From the NCBI GenBank assembly GCA_046350555.1, contig JAXMAF010000032.1, forward strand, positions 1 through 50,366: DNA of 50,366 nucleotides. Direction: 5' to 3'. The first letter of the stretch is position 1; each line of letters begins with the position of its first letter. This stretch comes from JAXMAF01 sp046350555 (GTDB lineage Bacteria > Planctomycetota > Phycisphaerae > Phycisphaerales > SM1A02). Below the pieces are notes generated by a model. That model did not search any database. It saw nothing but the letters and a program-made list of their open reading frames with translations, and was not told where the DNA came from. The position numbers and the translations under genes are program-made. This document shows, one piece after another, positions 41,993-50,366 of this stretch.

Positions 41993-43549
41993 CTACGCGT
42001 TCCATGCCCCCAGCAGGACTCCGAGGTCCGCGCCGTCGACCGTGCCGTCGCCGTTGAGGTCGAGCGCCGGATCGCTCGATCCCCATCCGCCGAGCAGCAG
42101 CCCGAGGTCGGCGCCGTCGATCGTCCCGTCGCAGTTGAGGTCCGCAGCGACGCATCGAGGCGGCACGAACTCGAACGCGCCGCGGTCGATGATCGGGGCC
42201 GATCCGACCCCGGCATCGGGCGTCCAGGGATCGTCGACGAAACGCGGCCCGTTCGCGACATCGACCGAGAGCGCCACCGTCCATGCGGGGTTGCTTCCCG
42301 AATCGATCGCCGGCGACCCGCTCCCGATGCGCACGTCGTCGTCGATCGTTCCGAGCATGTCGTCGGCGCCGTCGACGTCGACGAAGAGCGGATCGGACGC
42401 CGAGTTGCCCGTTCCGTCGAAGCCGTCCTGCACGATCGAGTACGAGACGGTCGGAGGGGTGCCGCCGACGCCGATCTGGCCGCCGAAGTTCCCCCAGACG
42501 ATCGAGTTCGCGATCGTCACGTTGCCCGACGAGAGCGAGAGCACGCCGCCGCCACCGGCGCCGTCGGGCGACGAGTTGCCGGTGATCGTGCAGTTGAGCA
42601 GCGATGCGCCGCCGGCGCTGATGAACGCGACGGCCCCGCCGGCCTGGGTCACCGACGCGTTGCCGCAGAAGACGCCGTTGACGATGGAGCCGCTCGAGTT
42701 GGAGACGAGCGCCACGGCGCCGCCCCACGCGGCGCTGTTGCCGAAGAAGCGGCAGTTCCAGAAGCGAGGCGTCGAGGTGCCCGTGTTGTAGATCGCGCCG
42801 CCGAAGGTGGGCGCGGAGTTTCCGATGAACGTGCACTCGCGGACCAGCGGGGAGCTCCCCGACGCGGCGATCATCCCCGCGCCGCAGTCGACGGTCGTGT
42901 TCACGGTGAACGTGCAGCCGACAACCGTCGGCGCCGAGTTGGTGCCTTCGGCGTAGATGCCACCTCCGCCGATGCCGGCGATGGCGTGGTTGGCCGAGAA
43001 GCTGCATGCCTCGATGAGCGGAGTGGCGGTGCCCCAGACGGCGATGGCGCCGCCGACGCCGGCGCTGTTGTTCTCGAAGACGCAGTTTCGGATCGTCGGC
43101 GAGGTGAGCGCCGCGACGCCCTGGATGGCGATGGCGCCGCCGCGCGACGGCGCCGTGGTGACGCGCCCGTTGCGGATCGTGAAGCCTTCGACGATCGAGG
43201 TCGGACCCTCGCCGGAGATGAAGCGGAAGACGCGGCCGGCCATCTGGCCGTCGAGCACGCAGCCGCTCGCGCCGTTGGCCGAGTGGACGAAGAGGTTCCG
43301 GCCTCCGAAGTTGAGATCGCGGTTGTCCGGGCCGGTGTAGACACCGTCGGCGACCACGATCTCGTCGCCGTCGGCCGCGACGGCGATCGCCGCCTTCAGC
43401 GTCGGCTGCCCAGCAGGCACGTTGATGACCGTGGCCAGGCACGGCGCGGCAGGCGCGGCCGTGGCGACCAGCAGGCCGGCGATGACGAGGAGCGGACTGA
43501 GGCGCAGGGCGCCGACCGGACGGGTCGCGCAGCGCTCACGGAGGTTCAT
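41993..43549 (-). CDS. Secreted right-handed beta-helix protein with dockerin
   Basis: A 518-residue exported protein. The signal peptide is LRLSPLLVIAGLLVATAAPA. The body begins VINVPAGQPTLKAAIAVAA DGDEIVVADGVYTG, the usual start of planctomycete parallel beta-helix proteins, followed by many coils of the form NCxFxNNSAxxGGAI. It ends CVAADLNCDGTIDGADLG and DLNGDGTVDGADLGVLLGAW, two dockerin repeats. No pectate-lyase catalytic residues stand out. ATG 43549 has AGGA about nine bases upstream. Likely an extracellular polysaccharide-binding or processing protein. Confidence 0.85.
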   Translation of the reverse strand: MNLRERCATRPVGALRLSPLLVIAGLLVATAAPAAPCLATVINVPAGQPTLKAAIAVAADGDEIVVADGVYTGPDNRDLNFGGRNLFVHSANGASGCVLDGQMAGRVFRFISGEGPTSIVEGFTIRNGRVTTAPSRGGAIAIQGVAALTSPTIRNCVFENNSAGVGGAIAVWGTATPLIEACSFSANHAIAGIGGGGIYAEGTNSAPTVVGCTFTVNTTVDCGAGMIAASGSSPLVRECTFIGNSAPTFGGAIYNTGTSTPRFWNCRFFGNSAAWGGAVALVSNSSGSIVNGVFCGNASVTQAGGAVAFISAGGASLLNCTITGNSSPDGAGGGGVLSLSSGNVTIANSIVWGNFGGQIGVGGTPPTVSYSIVQDGFDGTGNSASDPLFVDVDGADDMLGTIDDDVRIGSGSPAIDSGSNPAWTVALSVDVANGPRFVDDPWTPDAGVGSAPIIDRGAFEFVPPRCVAADLNCDGTIDGADLGLLLGGWGSSDPALDLNGDGTVDGADLGVLLGAWNA

Positions 43550-43690
43550 CGGTGTCGTCCTTTCGGGGACCATTCTGGGATGCGGGGAGTGTGGAAGGGT
43601 GCGTGGGAAGCGGATGACCCTGCGCGGGAGCGGACCTTCCCGGTTGCGCGCGGGCGTGCATGGCGGCGCGCCGGGCGCGAGCGCCCCGGC

Positions 43691-45130
43691 CTACGACGGC
43701 AGTCCGTCGCGCATCGCCTGCTCGATGGCGTCGGTGAATCGATCGATCTCCTCGAGCGTGGTGTAGACGTTCGGCGTGACGCGGATGCCCTCGAACTCGT
43801 CGTGCTTGATGGCCGTGACGAGGATGTGATGCCTCGCCGCGGGGCCGATCAGCCACTCCGCGAGCCGCGCCGAGTCGATGCCGTCGACCTGCATCGTCGC
43901 GATGCCGCACGAGAACGCGGGCTTGAGGCTCGTGTGCAGGCGGACGCGACCGCGCCCCAGCGGGCTGTCGAGAAGCCGCTGCGCCCAGCGGTCGCGCAGG
44001 TAGCGCAGCCGGGCCTCCTTGCGGGCGCCGCCGATCGTCTCATGCAGCGTCAGCGCCGGCGATCGCCGGGTAAGCGCGACGGGATGGGTGCCGATCTCCT
44101 CGAACTTGCGGATGTCGCCCGCCAGCGAGTCGCCGGCGGCCATCATCGGCCACAGGTCCCTGATGCGCTCGCGGCGGACGTAGAGCAGGCCCGTTCCGTG
44201 CGGCGCGGCGAGCCACTTGTGCAGGCTGACGCCGTAGTAGTCGCATTCGAGATCGGAGAGCCGGTAGTCCATGTGGGCGAAGGCGTGGGCGCCGTCGACG
44301 ATGACCGGGATGCCCGTCGGCGCCGCGCCGCCGGCCTCGCCCGCGCCGTCCCGACCGCGCCTCGCGCGAGGCGCCGCGTCGCGGTTGCGCGTCCTCGCCA
44401 TCGCCACGACCTCCTTCACCGGCATGATCTGCCCGGTGATGTTCACCACGTGGCTCATCAGGATCAGCCGCGTCCTCGGCGTGATGTTCTCGGCGAAGAG
44501 GCGCACGATCGCGTCGTGGTCCTCGCAGGGAATCGGCACCTTGAACTGCCGAAGCACGATCCCGTCGCGCCGCTCGCGCTGCTTGAAGGTCGTGATCATG
44601 CGCGGATAGTCGACGGTCGTGGTGAGCACCTCGTCGCCCGGCTCGAGGTCGAATCCGAGCTGGCAGATCTGGAGGCTCTCCGAGGCGTTGCGCGTGAGGG
44701 CGATCTCCTCGGCGCTCACGCCCCAGCCGCGCGCGAGCCGTTCGCGGACGCCCTCGCGCTGCGGCTCGAGCAGCGTCCAGAGGGCCCGCGGCGGCGGCAG
44801 CGTGTTGCAGAACTCCTGGTGCCGCCGCTGCGCATCCTGGACGATCGCCGGCGACGGACTGACGCCCCCGTTGTTGAGGTTGACCACGCTGCGGTCGACG
44901 GTGAACGCCTGCTGGACGCGGAACCAGAAGTCCTCGTCGCGGGCGATCGTCCCGGCGTCGCGGGCATCGCCCGCCATCGCGCCGAGCGCCGCGAGGGCCG
45001 GCGCACGGCCGGAGGCGCCCGCCGCCTGCGGGGCGCCCGTTGCACCGCGCTGGAGCGCCGACGCGGCGCCCGCGGCGATGGCGCACGCGGGAATCGCCGT
45101 CGACCCAAGGAACTCGCGTCGGTTGAGCAT
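43691..45130 (-). CDS. Class V aminotransferase, isopenicillin N epimerase-like, Tat-exported
   Basis: A 479-residue PLP enzyme. The start MLNRREFLGS is a Tat signal, so it is probably exported folded with its cofactor. Fold-type I features: VNLNNGGVSPSP, LTRNASESLQI, VDGAHAFAHMDY with the PLP-ring Asp, and SLHKWLAAPHGTGLL with the Schiff-base Lys. A low-complexity Arg/Ala/Gly insertion lies before the VDGAHA strand. Substrate unknown; relatives act as epimerases or cysteine desulfurase-like lyases. ATG 45130 preferred to TTG 45136. It follows the DUF1501 gene with a 19-base gap, same operon. Confidence 0.88.
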   Translation of the reverse strand: MLNRREFLGSTAIPACAIAAGAASALQRGATGAPQAAGASGRAPALAALGAMAGDARDAGTIARDEDFWFRVQQAFTVDRSVVNLNNGGVSPSPAIVQDAQRRHQEFCNTLPPPRALWTLLEPQREGVRERLARGWGVSAEEIALTRNASESLQICQLGFDLEPGDEVLTTTVDYPRMITTFKQRERRDGIVLRQFKVPIPCEDHDAIVRLFAENITPRTRLILMSHVVNITGQIMPVKEVVAMARTRNRDAAPRARRGRDGAGEAGGAAPTGIPVIVDGAHAFAHMDYRLSDLECDYYGVSLHKWLAAPHGTGLLYVRRERIRDLWPMMAAGDSLAGDIRKFEEIGTHPVALTRRSPALTLHETIGGARKEARLRYLRDRWAQRLLDSPLGRGRVRLHTSLKPAFSCGIATMQVDGIDSARLAEWLIGPAARHHILVTAIKHDEFEGIRVTPNVYTTLEEIDRFTDAIEQAMRDGLPS

Positions 45131-45149
45131 CGTCAAGCCGTCCCTCGAT

Positions 45150-46625
45150 TCACGTGATGATCTCCCGCACGACCCGGCCCGAGACGTCCGTGAGGCGGAA
45201 GTCGCGCCCCTGGTGGCGGAACGTCAGCTTCTCGTGGTCGATGCCGAGCAGGTGCAGCATGGTCGCGTGGAGGTCGTGCACATCCGTCGGATCCTCGAGG
45301 ATGTTGTACGAGTAGTCGTCGGTCCTTCCGTGCGAGATGCCGGGACGGATGCCGCCGCCCGCGAGCCAGAGCGTGAAGCAGCGCGGATGGTGGTCGCGGC
45401 CGTAGTTCTCGTGGGTCAGCGTCCCCTGGCTGTAGACGGTGCGCCCGAACTCGCCGGCCCAGAGCACCAGCGTTTCGTCGAGCAGGCCGCGACGCTCCAG
45501 GTCCTTGATGAGCGCCGCCTGCGGCTGGTCGACCGCCTTGCTCTGGGCGCGGATCTCGGCGGGCAGGTTGTTGTGCGCATCCCAGCCGCGCATGAAGAGC
45601 TGCACGAAGCGCACGCCACGTTCCGAGAGCCGCCTGGCGAGGAGGCAGTTGGCCGCGAAGCTGCCCGGCTTGCGCACGTCCGGGCCGTACATCTCCAGTG
45701 TCTCGGCGTCCTCGCTGGAGAAGTCGGTGAGGTCGGGCACCGACATCTGCATGCGGTACGCCATCTCGCACTGCGCGATGCGCGTCCGAACCTCCGGATC
45801 GAGCGATCGCTCCGCCTCGCGCTCGTTGAGCTCGCCGACGAGATCGAGCATGCGCCGCCGGTCGGCGCGGGTGACGCCCTCGGGATCCTTCAGGTAGAGC
45901 ACCGGATCGCTTCCCGCGCGGAGGCGACATCCCTGGTGCTCGCTCGGGAGGAAGCCGCTTCCCCAGAATCGGGCCGAGAGCGCCTGCATGTTGCCCACCC
46001 CTTGCGTGATGAGCACGACGAACGCCGGAAGATCGGCGTTCTCGCTGCCGAGGCCGTAGCTCGTCCAGGCGCCGAACGCGGGCCGGCCCGGTTGCTGGTT
46101 GCCCGTCTGGAAGAAGGTGATGCCCGGTTCGTGGTTGATCGCGTCGGTGTGCATCGAATGGACGAAGCAGAGATGCTTCGCCACCGAGCCGGTGTGCGGC
46201 ATCAGCTCGCTGACCTGCATGCCGTCCTGGTTGTTGTCGTACCTCGTGAACCGGAAGATCGACGGCGCCACGGGGAACCGCGCCTGGCCGCTGGTCATGC
46301 CCGTGAGCCGCTGGCCCTGCCGGATCGAATCGGGAAGATCCTCGTTGAAGCGCTCGGTCAGTTGCGGCTTGTGGTCGAAGAGGTCGATCTGGCTCGGGGC
46401 GCCCTCCATGTGCAGGTAGATGACGCGCTTCGCCTTGGCCTGGCGCCGCCACGACGGCGCCGGCGCCGACACGGGCCCCGCCCCCTCGGCGCCGGCGGCG
46501 CTGCGCGGATCGGCCAGGAGCGACGCGAGCGCCAGCGATCCGAGCCCGGCGCCGACCGTGTGGGCGCAACGGCCGAAGAAGCGGCGTCGGGTCAGGTCGA
46601 GGTAGTGCTGTTCGACGGGGTGCAT
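45150..46625 (-). CDS. DUF1501 family Tat-exported protein
   Basis: A 491-residue protein typical of Planctomycetota. It starts MHPVEQHYLDLTRRRFFGRC (Tat twin-arginine), then KRVIYLHMEGAPSQIDLFDHKP, MPHTGSVAKHLCFVHSMHTD, HEPGITFFQTGNQ, and LVLWAGEFGRTVYSQGTL THENYGRDHHP, near the end NILEDPTDVHDLHATMLHLL GIDH. These belong to the alkaline-phosphatase-like superfamily and always accompany PSCyt1/DUF1553 cytochromes. Function is not established. It sits 79 bases after its partner gene. Confidence 0.93.
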   Translation of the reverse strand: MHPVEQHYLDLTRRRFFGRCAHTVGAGLGSLALASLLADPRSAAGAEGAGPVSAPAPSWRRQAKAKRVIYLHMEGAPSQIDLFDHKPQLTERFNEDLPDSIRQGQRLTGMTSGQARFPVAPSIFRFTRYDNNQDGMQVSELMPHTGSVAKHLCFVHSMHTDAINHEPGITFFQTGNQQPGRPAFGAWTSYGLGSENADLPAFVVLITQGVGNMQALSARFWGSGFLPSEHQGCRLRAGSDPVLYLKDPEGVTRADRRRMLDLVGELNEREAERSLDPEVRTRIAQCEMAYRMQMSVPDLTDFSSEDAETLEMYGPDVRKPGSFAANCLLARRLSERGVRFVQLFMRGWDAHNNLPAEIRAQSKAVDQPQAALIKDLERRGLLDETLVLWAGEFGRTVYSQGTLTHENYGRDHHPRCFTLWLAGGGIRPGISHGRTDDYSYNILEDPTDVHDLHATMLHLLGIDHEKLTFRHQGRDFRLTDVSGRVVREIIT

Positions 46626-46704
46626 TGCGGTGTCCGCGGTCGGTGGCCATCGATGGTGGCCTGGCGTGCGAGGTTCGCGGGGAAAGGTCCGGTCGGTCGC
46701 CGCG

Positions 46705-49700
46705 TCAACGCTGGGTCAGCGCCGCGTGCGTGCTCATCGCCGCGCTGGCGATCATCGTCCATGCCGCGAGCTCGGCGGGATCCAGGGCGCCGTCGACCGG
46801 CGCCTCGCCGATCGTCAGGAGCTTCGCGGCATCGTCGGGTTCGGCGCGGTAGCGGTCGCGGAAGGTCGCCAGCGCCGCGGCGAGCGACCTCGACTCGGCG
46901 TCGTCGGGAACCCGCCCCGTGCACCGGCGGAAGATCGTGGCGAGTCGCGCACCGTCGTCGCCCGCGGCGCCCTCGACGAGCGTGCGCTGCGCGAGGACGC
47001 GCGCCGCCTCGACGAACTGCGGATCGTTCCAGAGCACGAGCGCCTGCAACGGCGTGTTGGTGGTCGCGCGGCGAATCGTGCACGACTCGCGCGTCGGGGC
47101 GTCGAAGGTGAGCAGCGACGGCGGCGGCGCCGCCCGCTTCCAGTAGGTGTAGAGACCGCGCCGCCAGAGATCGTCTCCCATGCCGCGCTCGAAGACGCGC
47201 GTGTTGGAGCTGGGCATCGCCACCTCCTGCCAGAGCCCCTCGGGCTGGTATGGCTTCACCGACGGACCGCCGAGCCGCTCCACGAGCAGGCCGGAGGCGT
47301 AGAGCGCCTGGTCGCGGATCTGCTCGGCGCCAAGCCGCCGCCGCGGATAGAACGCCAGCAGGCGATTCTCCGGATCGACGTCGCGCAGCTCCGGACGCAC
47401 CCGCGAATCCTGCCGATAGGTGCTGCTGGTCACGATCGTCTTGATCAACCGTTGCACGTCCCATGGCGTCGCGTCGCCTTGCGGCTGGCGGAACTCGACG
47501 GCGAGCCAGTCGAGGAGCTCGGGATGGCTCGGCCACTCGCCCTGGGCGCCGAAGTCCTCGCTCGTGCGGACGATTCCCGTGCCGAAGAGCACCTCCCAGA
47601 TCCGGTTGACCGCGACCCGCGCCACCAGCGGGTTCTCCGGCGAGACCATCCACTCGGCGAGCCCCAGGCGGTCGCGCGGCGCACCCTCGGCGAGCGAGCC
47701 CAGCGCCGCGGGGATGCCGCGCTGCACGGGACGCGATGGATCGGGCTGGTCGTACTGGCCGCGCTTGAGGACGAACGTGGCGCGGGCCATCGGCAGCTCC
47801 TTCATCACCATCGTTCGCGGCGCGGCCGCGTCGATCGCCGCGGCGCGCTTCGCGAGCGCCGCAAGGCGTTCGCGTCGCTCGCGATAGCTGGGCATGAAGT
47901 CGACCTTCCACGCCAGGTTCAGCCGCGCCCGAAGCTCCGGCGTGAGCGCCTGATCCGGAAGGAGCGCCAGCACCATCTCCGGACGAAGCTCGGCGCCGTC
48001 GTCGGGAGCGCTGGCGACCATGGACGGCGAAGGCGAACCGGGACGCGGCGCCTTCTCCGCCGGCGACGGCCGGGCCCGCCAGAAGAACCCCGAGTTGCCT
48101 CCCGTGTTGACGACCTTCAGCACGACCGAGTTCTCGCCCGGGCGCAATGGCGCGGCGACATGCTCCTGGTCGGCGGCGAGGCCTCGTTCGACATTGTGGG
48201 CGAGGATCTCCTCGCCATTGTCGAAGACGCGCAGTCCGTCGTCGCTGCCGAGCGAGAGGTCGAGCGATCGCGCCGACGGCGCAAAGAGGTGTCGTCCGAC
48301 ATACGTCACGTTCACGCCGTTGGCGAGGGCGTTGAGCCGCTCGTCGGCAAGCGCCGGATCGAGCCGCCAGTATTGGTTGCCGGCGCCGAAGTTCCGTCGC
48401 AGGTCGAGGGCCGCGTCGTCCTCGGGGCCGAAGCGCGTCTCGAAGAGCGGCTTCGTCGGATCGCCCGGGAAGGGGCCGACGACGTACCAGCCGCTCGATG
48501 CCGTCGGCAGCAGCGCAAGCCCGTCGTCGCTCGCCTTGGCGAGGCGCAGTCGAACACGGCCGAAGGTGTGCTGCTCGTATGGCGACCGATACTGAAGCCG
48601 GACCTCGATCCTCGTGCCGCCTTCGAAGCCGAAGGGCGCGTCGGCGAGGAGCAGCGCATTGCGGCCGCCGGGACGCCGATGCGCATCGACGGCCCAGCCG
48701 CGGGCATCGTGCGTGTCGAGCAGGTTGGTGACGCGGAAGTCGCCATCCTCCTGCTCGACGTCGGCCCATGCCCAGCGGAAGTGGATCGATGTGCGCCGCG
48801 ATGGATCCGCGACGGAGACCGCCTCGGCCTCGACGCCGGAGAGGACGGCGTTGCCGTTGGGCGCTCGACCGACTCGCCCGAGCGGCAGGCTTGGATCGGG
48901 CATCGCCTCCAGCGCCACCAACCGCAGCCCGGTCGCGTCGGTGCGCAGCGTCACGACGTGCTCGTCCTGGGCCGGATTCTCGCCCGAGACGAGCACCGAG
49001 CCGTCGGACTGCACCGTGAGGGTCGCTGCCGACGACCGAGCGTCCTCGACACTCGACGCGACCCACTCGATCCCGGCGCGGCGCGGCAGCGCCGCGAGGA
49101 AGGCGTCGCGCTGCGAGGACTCCTCGGGGGTCTCGACGTCGAGCTCGGCAAGCGCCGCGGCCGTCTCGCGGTCGATCGTCGCGCGCTCGTCGCGCTGCGC
49201 CGGCGTGGGAACGACGATGAAGGGCTCGTGCGCCCGGTTGGCATCGGTCGTCTGCGAGTAGATGCCCGGCTCCTCGATCGAGTCGAAGAAGGCGTAGAAG
49301 CCGTAGAACTCCTCCTGCGTGATCGGATCGAACTTGTGGTCGTGGCAGCGGGCGCAGCCGAAGGTGAGGCCCAGCAGCACCGATCCGGTCGTCGCGGCCC
49401 GGTCCACCGCGTACTCGACGAGGTATTCGGCGTCGATGGCGCCACCCTCGTCGCTGGTGACATGGTTGCGGTTGAATCCACTGGCGATGAGCTGGGCGAT
49501 GCGACGGTCGTCGTTCGTCGCGCCGGCGGCGCCGTCGATGGGCTTCGGCGCCGGCAGCAGGTCGCCGGCGAGCTGTTCGACGACGAATCGATCGAAGGGC
49601 ATGTTGTCGCGATACGCGTGCAGCACCCAGTCTCGCCAGAGCCACATCTGGCGGCCGGCGTCCATGTGAATGCCACAGGTGTCGGCGTAGCGCGACGCGT

Positions 49701-50366
49701 CGAGCCACGGCGTCGCCATGCGCTCGGCGAAGCGCGAGCGGTACGGTTCCTGCCCGAGCAGGCGGTCCACCAGCCGCTCGAACGCGTCGGGGCGCTGATC
49801 GCTCGGACCCTCGGCGCTCGCCTCGGCGACGAAGGCGTCGATCTCCTGCGGTGTCGGGGGAAGCCCGGTCAGGTCCATGAAGATTCGCCGCACCAGCGTC
49901 TCGGGATCGGCTTCGGGCGACGGCGCGATCTCCTCGCGCTCGAGCCGAGCCAGGACGAAGCGGTCGACCGGGCTTCGGCACCACGCCTCGTTGCGCACCG
50001 CCGGGAGTGCCGGACGCGTCGGTGGAACGAACGACCAGTGCGGCTCGTAGGGTGCACCCGCATCGATCCAGGCGCGCACCAGCTCGCGCTCCGGTTCGGA
50101 AAGCGGCCGCTTGTTGCTCTTGCGCGGCGGCATCTGCTCCGACGGATCGTCGCTGGTGATGCGCTGCCAGAGCAGGCTCGACGGCGCGTCGCCCGGCACG
50201 ATTGCCGCGGCTCCGTCGCGCTCGGCCGTGGCGACCTCGCGAACGTCCAGGCGCAGGTCGGCGCGCCGCGCGCCCGCGTCGGGACCATGGCAGCGGAAGC
50301 ATCGATCGGCGAGCAGGGGACGGATGTCGCGGTCGTAGCGAATCTCGCGATGGGCGCGGGGCGCTG
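46705..50366 (-). CDS. PSCyt1/DUF1549/DUF1553 cytochrome-domain protein (partial)
   Basis: The start lies beyond the window end; more than 1,200 residues are seen. The first domain is a c-type cytochrome (IRPLLADRCFRCHGPDAG), then the PSCyt2/DUF1549 domain (PVDRFVLARLEREEI, LTGLPPTPQEIDAF, FAERMATPWLDASRYADT), a second heme-type site CARCHDHKFDPI, a beta-rich insert with NGEEILAHNVERG (PA14-like), and DUF1553 (NPLVARVAVNRIWEVLFGTG, DFGAQGEWPSHPELLDWLAV, RRATTNTPLQALVLWNDPQF). Planctomycete-specific and secreted; thought to act with DUF1501 in polymer degradation or electron transfer, not proven. Confidence 0.92.
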   Translation of the reverse strand, partial: APRAHREIRYDRDIRPLLADRCFRCHGPDAGARRADLRLDVREVATAERDGAAAIVPGDAPSSLLWQRITSDDPSEQMPPRKSNKRPLSEPERELVRAWIDAGAPYEPHWSFVPPTRPALPAVRNEAWCRSPVDRFVLARLEREEIAPSPEADPETLVRRIFMDLTGLPPTPQEIDAFVAEASAEGPSDQRPDAFERLVDRLLGQEPYRSRFAERMATPWLDASRYADTCGIHMDAGRQMWLWRDWVLHAYRDNMPFDRFVVEQLAGDLLPAPKPIDGAAGATNDDRRIAQLIASGFNRNHVTSDEGGAIDAEYLVEYAVDRAATTGSVLLGLTFGCARCHDHKFDPITQEEFYGFYAFFDSIEEPGIYSQTTDANRAHEPFIVVPTPAQRDERATIDRETAAALAELDVETPEESSQRDAFLAALPRRAGIEWVASSVEDARSSAATLTVQSDGSVLVSGENPAQDEHVVTLRTDATGLRLVALEAMPDPSLPLGRVGRAPNGNAVLSGVEAEAVSVADPSRRTSIHFRWAWADVEQEDGDFRVTNLLDTHDARGWAVDAHRRPGGRNALLLADAPFGFEGGTRIEVRLQYRSPYEQHTFGRVRLRLAKASDDGLALLPTASSGWYVVGPFPGDPTKPLFETRFGPEDDAALDLRRNFGAGNQYWRLDPALADERLNALANGVNVTYVGRHLFAPSARSLDLSLGSDDGLRVFDNGEEILAHNVERGLAADQEHVAAPLRPGENSVVLKVVNTGGNSGFFWRARPSPAEKAPRPGSPSPSMVASAPDDGAELRPEMVLALLPDQALTPELRARLNLAWKVDFMPSYRERRERLAALAKRAAAIDAAAPRTMVMKELPMARATFVLKRGQYDQPDPSRPVQRGIPAALGSLAEGAPRDRLGLAEWMVSPENPLVARVAVNRIWEVLFGTGIVRTSEDFGAQGEWPSHPELLDWLAVEFRQPQGDATPWDVQRLIKTIVTSSTYRQDSRVRPELRDVDPENRLLAFYPRRRLGAEQIRDQALYASGLLVERLGGPSVKPYQPEGLWQEVAMPSSNTRVFERGMGDDLWRRGLYTYWKRAAPPPSLLTFDAPTRESCTIRRATTNTPLQALVLWNDPQFVEAARVLAQRTLVEGAAGDDGARLATIFRRCTGRVPDDAESRSLAAALATFRDRYRAEPDDAAKLLTIGEAPVDGALDPAELAAWTMIASAAMSTHAALTQR

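Noticed and set aside
1..50366. CRISPR array or tRNA/rRNA genes
   Set aside because: The only regular repeats are 12-22 base units without spacers, and I saw no cloverleaf or rRNA signature on either strand.

Overview
The window looks like a GC-rich Planctomycetota chromosome fragment, most likely from the Phycisphaerae side. The support is the mix of gene families: a PSCyt1/DUF1549/DUF1553 cytochrome paired with a DUF1501 protein, a sulfatase, four secreted proteins with planctomycete-type dockerin repeats (pattern DLNGDG.VDGADLG.LLG.WG), a PAS-type two-component pair, a Ser/Thr kinase with TPR tail, and a CotH-VTC-DUF4956 operon. I see no tRNA, rRNA or CRISPR array.

Layout. 0.3-2.3 kb: a fasciclin lipoprotein and a CarH/LitR-like regulator whose B12 domain has lost its axial histidine. 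2.6-4.4 kb: arsRCM, three overlapping minus-strand genes with no efflux pump. 4.4-13.2 kb: an accessory region with a 5'-truncated REP-associated transposase, two copies of a ~200-bp dispersed repeat, a 165-bp inverted-repeat element, a Fic protein with palindromic operators, an HTH gene cut by a repeat, and a visibly less GC-rich cassette: small HTH gene, GHKL ATPase fused to a Shedu-like PD-(D/E)XK nuclease, C5 DNA methyltransferase, and a vsr remnant. The last cassette is the best candidate for an under-described defence system. 13.3-24.4 kb: TPR kinase, PadR remnant, ChrA, DUF4239 protein, HAF/dockerin protein, multiheme cytochrome, sulfatase, CrcB plus DUF190. 24.5-34 kb: acyltransferase, dockerin protein, NarL regulator with PAS kinase, membrane protein, P1B-type metal ATPase and MFS transporter. 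34.1-39.8 kb: CotH kinase, VTC polymerase, DUF4956, Gdx-type SMR, outer-membrane barrel, thioredoxin. 39.8-50.4 kb: HutD, ClC antiporter, beta-helix/dockerin protein, class V aminotransferase, DUF1501, and a PSCyt1 protein running off the end.

Many genes at 13-14, 20-23.7, 27.8-33.9 and 39.3-40.5 kb carry one-base frameshifts while their catalytic motifs survive in neighbouring frames (for example WCGPC of the thioredoxin, QExxD of the metal ATPase, CxxCH of the cytochrome). This fits sequencing or assembly indels better than decay, and several genes are therefore given as whole loci. The vsr, PadR, transposase and 8,978 HTH remnants look genuinely truncated because they end at repeats or junctions.

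A second unusual feature is the recurrence of in-frame 12-nt or 15-nt tandem repeats inside unrelated genes (transposase remnant, kinase tail, VTC, CotH, HAF protein).
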